A stretch of 64,000 bases of DNA from Riptortus pedestris. Its lineage: Eukaryota > Arthropoda > Insecta > Hemiptera > Alydidae. The notes under the pieces were generated by a model. The model was not told where the DNA came from, did not search any database, and was given only the letters and a program-made list of their open reading frames with translations. Every line of letters begins with the position of its first letter. Within the stretch, counting starts at the first letter, position 1. A program made the position numbers and the translations under genes. The stretch is from positions 19,330,501-19,394,500 of the forward strand of contig CM032233.1 of NCBI GenBank assembly GCA_019009955.1, read 5' to 3'. This document shows positions 37,101 to 50,000 of this stretch, one piece after another.

Positions 37101-40100
37101 ACTGTAGCAACTAAAACAAAACTTTATAAGTTTTATTTTCAACTATGATAAATGTATTTTTTTTTTTAATTCGGTAAATCTTAAATAATTTAAATTTTTT
37201 TTTTTATCAACATTCACCATTTAATTGCAAATTTTAGGAATATATGGAACATTTCCTGACCAACATATGGCTGTTAATCAGGACTCAAAAGTTGCTGATA
37301 TGCTTGATATACCCGGGAAGGGACGATGTTATGTTTATATTGCAAGGTATGATATGATATTTACTAAATATACATAAATGTTTTATTTAGTTGTTAGAGC
37401 TAATCTAAAAAAAGGTACAAATATACAATAGTCTCGTTTTGAGGAATTCAGCCATTTTTACCAGCTGTGGTATATTATGTTTGAATTTTTGGTGGCCTCC
37501 ACACATCTTTCCCTGGTGCAATATCATATGTAACTTGACCCACATGTCAATGTTTATAAAATGCTATAATGAAGTTACATTTGATGTGGGGGTGGAGAGG
37601 AACAAAAAGTTTTCATTTTCTAATAAAATACTACCATTCGTGACAGCAGCTGGAAACCTACCAAACAACTCTTGGGGTAAAGGCCTCAAGAAATAAATAC
37701 TATTTTCATGTATAATTAATTGTTTCTTCATTTTCATGTCTAAACCTAAGTCAATTTTATTTTAGGTATTCTTATGACCCGTTTCACCAGTCACCTAATG
37801 AATGTCCTGAATCTGAACTCGCTGTGAATGCTGGTGACTATATTTTAGTTTGGGGAACAATGGATGAGGTATACACTAGTTGTTAGATCAATAGTTATTT
37901 AAACTATGTGGATGTTAATATTAATTGCATAAGAATTCAAAGTGGTTAATTTCTACCAAATAAATTTCATTTTTATATAGCTAATACTGGTAGTCAAGCA
38001 ACTTAAAAAGTTTGTCATGAATCACCCATCCCCTGTGTATATATGTATATATAATGAATGTTTAAGTCATTTCAGAGAAGCCAAAAATAACAATTCCTGG
38101 AGTGGTGACCTTTTTCCTCCTGTATTGACATCCATGATTATTTCTGCAACTTACAGAATCGTAGGTTATGGAAATAGATACAAAAGTTAGTTTCTAATAG
38201 TTATATAAGTAGTGCGTCTTTTAGACATATTGATTTAGCGATCATTGACAATAGAAAATTTTCATGTAAGGAGCAGATTTCCTTTACTGTTGCTCTTATG
38301 CAGCCAGCTAAAGCACCCTACACTTCCTTCTGTAAACTCCTATTGATTCAGTTGTGAGGATGTAAATTGTATCTTATTGTGTATTTCTTTCAACAAATAA
38401 TTTTTATTTATTATTAAGTATAGGAAACTAATAAAACATTTTTGAATCTTAATACTTAAAAATAACTTTTTCTTGTTCACACTTAACCCAAAATTCGTTG
38501 TCCCTTCAAAAAAATGAATTAAAATATCTGGTAATTGCCTATTTTGCTAGAGTTTGAATTATCTCCAGTCCAAGTTATAAATATAATTTTTAATAAATTA
38601 TAGAATGGTGCTTGGATTACTTATAGCCTTTGGCGATGATTCTCTTCCTTTAGTGGATAAAACTATTCTATAGGTCCAATTGGTAATTCTAGGGAAAGCA
38701 GGGCACTAAAACCAACAAATGAAAAAGCTGTTGGATCAATAGGAAATTGGCCAGTGGAAGAACGTTTCTGTGGGATTTCAAAATAAATTTTTTGGTATTT
38801 CTACCAAATTACTTCTTTTCTTCACAAATAAAAATAACCCAGATTTAGTCCCTTCGTATATACCAAAGTAAACAAAAAACGGACTGAGAGATACAAGATG
38901 TAGGCACAGACAGAAATGGAGCAACAAATTAGGTATTTTTAGCTCCTGGAGTGAAGGGAAACAAATAGGGTGTATAGAGTTATCAAGAGAGAGTAAATGG
39001 GCAGAGGGTTAACATTTATTCAGAATAACTTCGCTGCTTTACTGAATAAGGTGTGTTGCTTGTTTGTATGAGTGTGTGTGTTTGTGTAAATAAAAAATCA
39101 ATATTTCTTTGATATGTTTACTCTTCTCACTGAATCCAAATGTTGTTCATTATCTGGAAACATTTAATTTTTATGTTCTTTTCTGTATTTTGAAAATCGT
39201 CTTTTCAGGATGGCTTCTATGACGCTGAGCTCCTTGATGGCAGAAGAGGGTTAGTTCCTTCAAACTTTGTCCAGAAGCTTGTAGGAGACGATTTGTTGGA
39301 TTTCCATCAATCTGTCATTCAAGGACTTCGAGACTGTGATGATTCTGCTTCGACGAACATACCCCATGATTTTGATTATCACCATTCTAACAGTGGTTTG
39401 TAATAATTTATATGTAGACAAAAAGTATTCCTTAAAAAATTTCAATTACTAATGTCTTCAATAATAATTTGTTATTTAACTATATACTGAGAAGTTTTAA
39501 AGCATAATACTCATTACATCATTAAATTTTGAGTTTTGGAGGATCTCAATATTCTACAAAACTCCTTATTCAAACTACAAGTATGGCTTGCCTTAAAGTA
39601 TACAAGAAAAGAGTTAAATTATGCCCTAAGCTTTATTAATAATATACTATGTATATAATTAATACATAAAACATGACACACACTAACACCTCACTCTCAA
39701 TAAAAACATAATTGGGGCACCATTGAAGTAATGAAGGAATGGGGCCAATGAAGCCTAAAAAAGCAGGAGTCACACACATACAGAAGTTAATAGCCAAGAG
39801 GAACCTGAATAGTTCTCCAGGCACACAAATATGGAAATGAAAATTCCTTGCATATTCCCTTCTTCACAAATCCTCCCAGCTAAGTGTAGAAGAGCTTATT
39901 CTTCCCTGTATTATGGAACACCAAACATGCTCCCAATAACATGCCTCTTATAGCATAACTCTGATGGTCATTTTAGAGACCAGGTTTTGTTGCATTAAAT
40001 TAATGGTTTTCAAGGAATTCTTATCCTTGTATACTTACTTGATAGCAGTCCTTCATATATACAATTAAACTCTGGTTGACCATAAGAGTTATTGTATTTT

Positions 40101-43100
40101 CAATTATCCTTTTGAAAATATGAACATTTATGCAACAATATTTCATAAGTTAATCCATCAGTTCAGTGAAATATTCAAAGCAAAGAGCATAATTAAACTC
40201 ATCATGTTCCAGTGGCAGGGTCCGATGATAAAACATCCTGATCAACGACAGTCCCTTATTAAAATTCTTCTTGCACATACATGTTTCTTGGTTCTAATTG
40301 CCACCTCTTTAAGGCCTTTATTTGTAGTGCTCATTATGCCTAAGAACTATTGTAATGTACCTCAAGCTTCTGGTTGGTCATATAATCAATGAATTAATAA
40401 AGTATGCAGGAGTTGTCATTATCAGGGAGGAGGTTTATCAATGAATTTAGGATAGAAAGAAAATGCCAGAAGAATGGAATATTTACCCAAAACATAAAAA
40501 GGGTAATAAATTTAAGTGTGAAAATTATTACTTTCCTCATAGTATCCTGTCAGAGGCAATTTTTCAGAGGTTATTGGAGAGGGATAAGGGGATACTGGGA
40601 TAGTTCCATACTGGAATCATCCCAGTAAATTAACCACAGTTACCACATTTCTATTAGACAAATACTTGAAACATGATGTTGATTTACATCTTTGACTACT
40701 ACCTAGCAAGCTTATCAGAGTAACAATAATAACTCTGGAAGGAACTTTTAGTAAGGTAAAAACCAAAGTTTGCTCTAAGATGGTTTTGAGGTTACTATAA
40801 GATTTATTGTCAAATATACTGCTTAATCTCACCCTGGAAGTAGCAATCTCAAGAATAAGGACTAACCCTGGTGGTACCATATGCACCAGACCCACAAAGC
40901 AAATGGCATATGCCAATCATTGCTTAAAATGTCACAGAATTGGCTGCTACTCTAACAGAATATGAATAAGATACGACTCAAGATATGTTTAGAAAAACAC
41001 ATTTCAAACATTTCTAGTTCTGAAGGCCTGGGGAGGTTGGTGTTCCTATAAAAACAGGGAGTTTATAGTCCATTCATGTACCTGGGATGGATAAATATGG
41101 TGAGCAATAATGTAGAAGCATATATAAAAGCTATGCTGGATGCAGGGACCAGAGACTTCTATACCCTAAAAAAGGCCTCTGCTATAAGTTTATCCCAAGA
41201 AAGGCAAAAGTACAAATATACAAAACATCATCAAACTATCAGTTATATATGATAGTGAAACATGGACTCTTGTCAAGGAAAACCAGACTCCCTCCTGGTC
41301 TAGGAGAGAAGAGCATTGAGATCAATATTTGGAGTTGTTAGAGCGCTATGGGTTGTGGATTATAAGTAACACTGAACTGATGGAGTAGTATGGCATGCCT
41401 GTTATTACCTATACTATTGTATTAAGAAGGGCTTATATCATTTGGTGGAGTAAGGAGAAGTGGCAAGCCCAGACAGTGGAGGCTGGATGAACTGAGGGGT
41501 GACATGATTGTTCAGGGACCAAAATTGGGGGATCCTGTCTGCAGCCTGCAAGGAATGGTATAATATTCTGGCAGAATCCTGGTTTTGGAAGGGTTGCAGT
41601 ACTTAGTAGTTAATAATTGTTTTGAAAGATCTTTCTATTATTTTTTCCAGCTGTTTCATCACTGGACAAAATATTAGTTTTTTATTTTTTTGGGTGAAGT
41701 GTTTACAGTACTAGATTTCATTTGACGTTTCACATTTCCACTTGAGGTTAAATACATTGTAGCATATTTTCTGTAGTTGTTTTCATTAGTTTGGTAGTTT
41801 TAATAAGGAAAGGTCCAATTCAAATATGGTGATACTAATCTCAAAGTAAATTCCAAAGGATTTCAAAAAACAATCAATTGTTTATTTGGCTTATTAATCC
41901 ACATTATTATATTTCCTCTACAGACAAAACAATAAATTGTTAACAAAATTCTGAAGTATTTTCTATTAATACTCTATATTTTCAGTAAGCTTCATTTATA
42001 AAATGATGTACCAATTTAATATGTTTAATATAACAGGAGAGTTTTGCAGTAAAAAACTTTCTGGAGATTTCGATCTTTCTGACATCCTAGAAGAAGATGA
42101 TGAAGAAGAAGAAACAGAGCACTCTAGCGAGGGCCCAGGTAAATAATTCATTAATGAAATTAATATTTTTCATTAGACATTTTAAATTGATTGCTTTATG
42201 GATAATCCATAGTTACATATTGTACACATTTTAACCGATGTCGTTTTTATCTCAAGATCATTATTGAAGTAAGCAAATTCATGTACTATTTTAGGGTATA
42301 CCTCACTCTCGGCTAATAGTCATGCAGAGAAAATCCTGATCATTCTTTTAAAGCGCCAGGGATTCTCTTTTCAACTGAAATATAATGCTAACAACTAAGT
42401 AATATCAAATTACAATTGAAGTGCAGCTTTAACAACAATATGCTCTTTGTTAACTAATTGGAACAATTTACCCCCTATTGTTGTTTGATTTTTAATAACT
42501 CCTTTAGTATTCCACACAAATATTTCGGCGACCAGATGTTTAGTTTAGTATTCACATTTCATTTGTAATGGATGCACAGTGTACATTTTCATTATATTCG
42601 CCTTTTTTTTTAATTTGGTAAAGAAAAAACGTGTATACAGAGCACTCATGATTTATATTGGTGGGTCAAATTGGCTCGTAAAATTTAATATAATTTAGCA
42701 TGAACAACGCTCTGGCCAACCAGTTCATGTTGACAATGCCTAAATGTTGGAGATTAACAATGAAAAATGTACCAGCTCCACTCATCATAACACTGAGAAG
42801 CTCAGTGTATCTCAAATATACACAGAGAAGTAATTGAAACAACTTGCACATATATCAAAAATCTTGATTTATGTGTTCCCCATCAGCTCACAGAAATTCA
42901 TTAGAAACGACTACTAGTCTGTGATTTATTGTTCATATGACATGAAGATAATCCATTTTTAAAACGGTTGATTACAGGCAATAAAAAATGAGTGGTTTAC
43001 AATAATGTTAAGCAAAAAAGATCATTGAGCAAGGAAAAGAAACCACACAAGCAACATCAAAAGCTGATATTCGCCAATGGAAGGTTTTGCAATCAGTTTT

Positions 43101-46100
43101 GAGGGATTACAAGAACATTGCCCATTTTACTGTAAAACCAGATGACCAATTCAGATATGAACAACTGACAAGAAACTGCACTGAAATATTCAATACAAGA
43201 AAAAAATTCAGAATGAGAGAGAGTGAGGGGGGAGGGATAGTGTTCCACCATAACAATGCAAAACCACACAGATCCTTGCCTACCTACAAATAATTATTAG
43301 AACTTGTGTGTTGCCACATCCACCAATCCACACCTTGCTCCTTTTGATTGCCATTTCTTTGTGTCTTGGAAACTTTTTGAAGAGTAAACAATTGAACAAT
43401 GAAGGTGTGTTAGTTTTCAAAGCTAAAAAACAAAAGTTTTACAAACATATCACGATACTGCCTGAAAGATAGTAAGAAATACATTAATAAAAATGAACAA
43501 TAAATTATATATTTCTTACATTCATTAAAAAATAAATTGTTGTTCAAATTTTAAAAACAAAATGCACAATTACTTAGTTGCCAATCTTATGGTCTTAGCT
43601 AAGAATTATGTATCAAGATTCAATCAAGGGGGGTAAAAAATAGACTATCTAAGTTCCTAATTGTTTTTCTCATGTTTAACACACTCCGTAGTGTCTCTTA
43701 AAATATATGCTATTCTTATTTCATTAAAATTAGGCACCAACATGAGGGATCCTTCCACCAAGAGGGGGTTGCAAACTGTTGTTAGTAAGGTCTTGTAATG
43801 TGTATAGAATCAAATAAACAGAAATTATTCCAATTATTGCATCTAAACTATGGTGATTCCATATTAGCAATCTACATATGGTTCAAAATTGAAAGTGACT
43901 ACTTCCTAAAATTAGTGTAATCAAAATACCTTATATTTGAATATTCCCAGGACTTGGTTGCTATTTTGTTCATTTTCCCATACAAATTGTAAATTATTTT
44001 TAAATATTGAAAAAATGAACATTTAGAATACTTGACAACTCTCCACTGCTAATAGGAACTTTAGCGGGACAGAGAGGTAGCATACTAAGGTGTGACTTCA
44101 ATCATGGGTTTGGGGTGATTCTCATGGCATGTAAATTGAGACATTGGTTTGCTACAATCGTTGAGCTGTTTAAATCAAAGTACAGATTTGAATTCAAATA
44201 AAAACAACCACGTTAGTTAAATGCAAAATAATATTTTGTTAATTATTGTTGAGAGGCAACTCTCTAAATAATTTATCCATGTAAAAGAGGGGGAAAGAAA
44301 AAAAGAAAAGAAAAAAGGAGTGTATAAGCAGATTTTATATAGCAGACTTCAGGAAGGGGGATTTAAATTTTTTTTAAAACAAGTGTTCTTTCAACTATAC
44401 ATGAAATAAAATGAGGTAAAGGAGAAGATAGTTTTGTATAAGTCCAGATATGAAGATTAGTCAAGACAAAAATGCTATCTACTAAAACAACAAAAGGATC
44501 TATAATCCATCGTGAGTCGGTGTAGAAAAATAGAACTTCACCAAAAAAGAGATTTTTTCTCAAGGATATGAGGTTAATACATTCGTTTAAATAAAGTTTT
44601 TATGCAGCAAAGAACTCTCATGACTTCAACCCCATTTCAATGGTTCACTACAATAGGTTTCTCTGAGTATGATCCTGTACTCTTAGCCAAACACAGTGTT
44701 TTAGGGCTACAACCCGTGTACAGGCTATAGAGATATAGCAAAATGCTTACAATAAAACTGAGGCACTGAAAGTAATTTCCTGAAGGAAAGCATTCTTCAA
44801 GACTTTTTTGTATCTCAGCGCATTGATTTGAGACTACCAGCCAGTCCTAATATGGAAAAAGACCTTGATTTTAGATAAACATAAGCTTGGGTATTGAGTA
44901 AAGAAAAGGTCCCACAGCAGGAAAGTTTAATATAGTGCACAGAGGGTTGCTTGGGGGGGGGGAGGGATTTAAATGTTCTTAATGGAAGAATCTTGATTCA
45001 TTTGATTTAAATTTATATGAAACAGTACTTGACAAATAAAATTGAGTACCTTCAGGGAGTACTATTGTTAAGGGTGAAACAAATTTATATGTCAGTTTGT
45101 AACTCAATAGAGATCACATTAATGAATGGATTAAATTGGACTTTGGTATACATGTTCTAATACATTCTGACATTGCTGTAGAGTTGACAGTGGAGTCCCA
45201 ATAACATAAATTCTTAACTAACTAATAATAAACAAATATCAGAGATACGGCCAAAGGTTTTGTCAGTTTGGTAATAAATCAAATAAGCAGAGGACATTGG
45301 TGTATTAGGTCGTTCCAAGTGACCCTCCAAAATCCAAGTCAATTGTCTTTTTGTGGAATATACTAATACTTACTTCTGCTGTCTACTTACTAGTTATCAA
45401 CAATGCTCTACTTAAATTATTTATTCAAAACATTAGAAAATTCGAATTTTCTAGTAATTTATATACCTGGTGTAAATAAATAACAGTGGTAGCCTAAAAA
45501 TAATTTAATTTGTATAATAAAAGCAAGGTAAGTGAAAGAAACGCAGCCCTCCCTGCAACCTCAAATCATATTGAGTTTAACACACATTGTCTTTTGTTAA
45601 AAGAGATTACCATGTAACGTTCAATAGTTTTAGATAGTCATAGTCATTTCAATAATGTCAACATATCGGTGGAAATAAGATAACATTGTTGCGAAAATTA
45701 AATGGCTCTACTATTCTATTGATAGGGGAGTGGGGAGGGGTTCAAAGAAGTGCCGCTAATTTGTCGCTAATTGGAGGAAGGCACTAGTCCCTTCCAGTCC
45801 TTCTTGGAAGAGCCTCGGTCTCATCCTGCTTCTCTATTTAAGCCTGTACAGCTCGACCAAGTGGAGCCTAAATGGAATCTAATTAGGGCCCGCCGTGCCT
45901 ATCTTCCTGGAACTTCTGGACCTTTCCTTGGCTAGTCCCTTCTACAGGCATTTATAAGAGACCCTCAGAGAGAGTACCTCAGTTCAGTTGATGCTTGACG
46001 GTCTTCGAGGGATGTTCAGCGCTACAGTGCGGTAAAGTGTGGTGCCGTGAAGAACAGTGTTGTGCCGTGATTGTAAGTAACAGTTTAGTGCCGTGTTTAA

Positions 46101-46983
46101 GACAGTGCAGTGCCGCGAAGTAAAGGACAGTGCAGTGCCGTCTTTGGTTGTGCATTGTGAAATAAATTGTGCAGTGATAAAAACTGTGAAACTTGCGAGT
46201 ATTTAATTTTGCAATCCCACTTCTGACACCAGTTGTTACGTTTTTATTACCAAAACCAGTAATAAACGTTGTTAATAAGAGTTCTTTTGGATTGCAAAAT
46301 TAAATACTCGCAAGTTTCACAGTTTTTATCACTGCACAATTTATTTCACAATGCACAATACACTTGGTAATTATTCTTAATTACTACTCACAGTATACAC
46401 TGATAGCGTCACTGTTCTTCAGATTACACAGTCCAATAATTCACTCACGGTCACTGAAATTCACAGAAAGACGGCACTGCACTGTCCTTTACTTCGCGGC
46501 ACTGCACTGTCCTTTACTTCGCGGCACTGCACTGTCTTAAACACAGCACTAAACTGTTACTTACAGTCACGGCACAACACTGTTCTTCTTATAAAAACAC
46601 TTTACCGCACTGCACTAAGACTCACTGTAGCACTGATGTGAACATCAAGACAGGTGAGAATAAAACTGACTCGCTCGCGGCTGGCTGGTTCTTTATATAG
46701 GTCGTCGGCATACATCAAAGGGGAATTGTCTGGACCATTCGACGCGGGTCTAGTAGGTCTAGACCCTCTGTCGGCTTCTTTGATCTATCTCGCACTTCCC
46801 AAATACACGACTCTCTCTCTCTGAAGGATTATTCATGTATTTAATTTTCGCAACAATATATAAAACAAAATAGAAATCAATTTTGTATTAATCGGATAAA
46901 AAAAAAAAATGTTGTGTATGCAATCAAATTAATAATTATTCTCTACTCATTAGAGGGAAGAGATTTACAAGGGCTGCAGTGTA

Positions 46984-47030
<47 letters not shown>

Positions 47031-50000
47031 TCTCTGGGCTTTAAAAATGAGTGGAGTTGAAGAGAAGTAGTTTGCTAAAATAACCACTACTCTTATTTGA
47101 CATGGAAGGGATATCTTTTGGTGCCAAGAATGATCTTTTGAGGTGAATCATAATGATTTACCCTTGCTAATCATTATCTATGTTAATAATTAGAGTTATC
47201 CATAGTTCATATTATTATTTTCTTTTTTAATTAGCTGTGAGAGGGAATTGATTATGGACAGATTGTACATTTATTATTTGGTTTTATATATAAGATCAAT
47301 GTCACCTTAGTTCTCTAACAGTTGAGCAGGCAAACATATTAGCCTCAGAAAACCCAATAAAATATATAATAACTCATTTTGTTTCTATAATAATTCCTTC
47401 CAGCTTTTGGGAGCAAACCTAAGAATTAATAGAAGTAACCTGACCTGAGGTATATAAAAGTTTAAGGTATTTTAATGATAACTCTAATTTTATTAAGTAG
47501 TCCAAGTCAATTATTGAATATCAATTATTCAGAAGAATGTGCCAAAGTACATGTGCCTAGATAGTAAATAATATGTTTGTTTAACAGATGTTTATGCTCT
47601 TGTAGTTGCAGCTGATGCTTTTATAATGGTATATGTCTAGTTAAAACTCATGAATATTATTGATAAGCTGTATTTATTTAATATTAAATTAATAAGGAAT
47701 GAATATTAGTGTGAATGTTAGGAATTATTCTCCATAAAACATATTTCAGACAATATTGTGGAGTAGATATTAGTAATTAAACTAGATAGAAAGAACTGTG
47801 ATTTAAAATATAGTTTGAAATAGTGATTCATTGACAATAGAAATGAATTTTCAATCAATGAAAGAATAATGTCAATATTACGAGTCTTTCCCTCTGATTT
47901 CTCTTTAAGACTGAGTTTATGAGTACTAATACATTTTGTTATTTTACATATTTGTTTTTCCAAGCATGTTTCCTATTTGATGAAAATTATATTTGAAAGA
48001 GTATTAAACTTTGAATATAATGGAAAAACATTTGCCAATAAATTTCCTCTAAAACTCGAATTTACTGTTTTAGATATTGTCCCTGACAGTATAAATTTAA
48101 CCTATTTTTAATAAAATCATCAGTGGAAACATGCTTAGAAAATTCAGTTTTAATCAAATAAATTTTAATGTTTGAACCAATAACAGAACTACCAGAAGAA
48201 ATGTTCTTCTGATGTATTTTTGCCCATCTCATTTAATCAAAACTTGCTGTTAAAAAGGTTTTGTTATTGTTTAAAAGAGTTGTATAAAAGAACTTTTATT
48301 GAATTTAATAAAACCATGAAATAAAAGTTTAATTGTAAAGGACAAAAATAATAACTATTTTATAAATGTATTAATAAGATATGTGGTAATCATTGAGTGC
48401 CTTATACATGTTTCATTATCAAAGTGGAAGTTTCTATAACAATTAAAACAATAGTTTTTATTTATATTTAAATTTTTTTATTGAAATTGGATGACTTCAA
48501 ATATATATAAAGCTTTATAATATATAAAAAAAAATTGTTTTAGTGGTTTTATAAATATGCATTCAATTTGATAAAACTCATAAAAAATTAAATTTTATCT
48601 CTAAAATTCCTTTATTGAAATTCATATGTGTTTTAGTTCAAAATATTTAGATTTATTAATATAATTGATGCAATTATAGCATAAATATAATTAGTTGTAC
48701 AACCAATGGTTTGTTTATTAATTTGGACTATTAATCTGTTAACCGGGGAAGTCCCTTTTGAATTACGCAGTCCATAGTGGGTGCGATCTCGCTATTATTT
48801 TTTTTTTTATTAACGCTTAAAATAAATGAAAAGACGTATTCATATGTCCTACCCGTACCCGATATTGTTTACATTTGACTTATTTATACGTCCCGCAAGG
48901 TTAACAGGTTAAACTGTTAATGCAGGATGTAAATAACCAATAACCCATTGGTCTCTATACTGGTTTAATTCAATTAGACAGAATTTCACCTTAGAGCATC
49001 ATCTGAAAAAAATGTTTGAATAGCAAGAAAAATTCTGCCAACATATTCGTTTTTAGTAAATTGGAAAATAAGTCAAATTAATATCTTCAAAATAAATCCC
49101 TTATAAACCATGTCACACATATTGATGTTATTTGTCATTATAAATAAAAAAAAGATACGCAGACCTACCAAAATTCAGAATATACTCAGGACAGGGTAAT
49201 GTTTTGTGTGTTTGGATTATTTTTAGGTCTGTATATTCTTTTTGAAGTAATAATTCCAAATCATGTGAAGGTCTAGGACATTATTGTGAGGTTTTTAGTT
49301 TGAATTAAGATATTAATTGGACTTATTTTCAACTTACTAAAAAAATTTTGCTACAATTTTTCTTGGCATTCAAAAAGTTTTTTTTTCCAGAAGATGTTTT
49401 AGGGTGAAATCTGGTCTAATTGAAATAAATCAGTATAGAGAACAAAGACATTTTTTATTTTAGTTTTACATCATTTACTTTAAATAGGTCTCTTATTCTA
49501 ATTGGAGAGGAAGTATTCTATTCTTCGACATGATGCATAAGCAAATTTAGTGATTGATTATAAGTAAACCTACTGGCTGCTAAAAGCTATATTGAATATA
49601 CTAGTTGGCTGCACAAATGAGAAATGCTGCCTGCAAAGAGCTATAATAAACATGCTAACCGCGCGCATAAAGCTATAGCAGAATTTCAGATATGCTATGA
49701 CTGCTTTAAGATGCAGTGAATATTCTATTTGCTAATTAGCTAAAGCTTTGGTGAATTTGCTGATCTCTTGAATCAAAGATGAATATTTTACCATTCTGTT
49801 TACGTTGCTATCATAAATGACATTAGCAATGGCAATAATCCTGGTTTTATTAATACCTCAAATAAAGAGGTTAATTATCTATGACAGATAAAAATAAATT
49901 CATAGAAAAACTCAATTCTATTAACTCATTTATTACTTACCTCTTCACATTTCACTTCACATAAAGCCACTTCAGGGGTCTACATCATTACCTAACATAC

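Noticed and set aside
40617..40916. Minus-strand frame of 99 codons
   Set aside because: Antisense shadow of the RTE-like relic, whose + strand text matches reverse transcriptase blocks.
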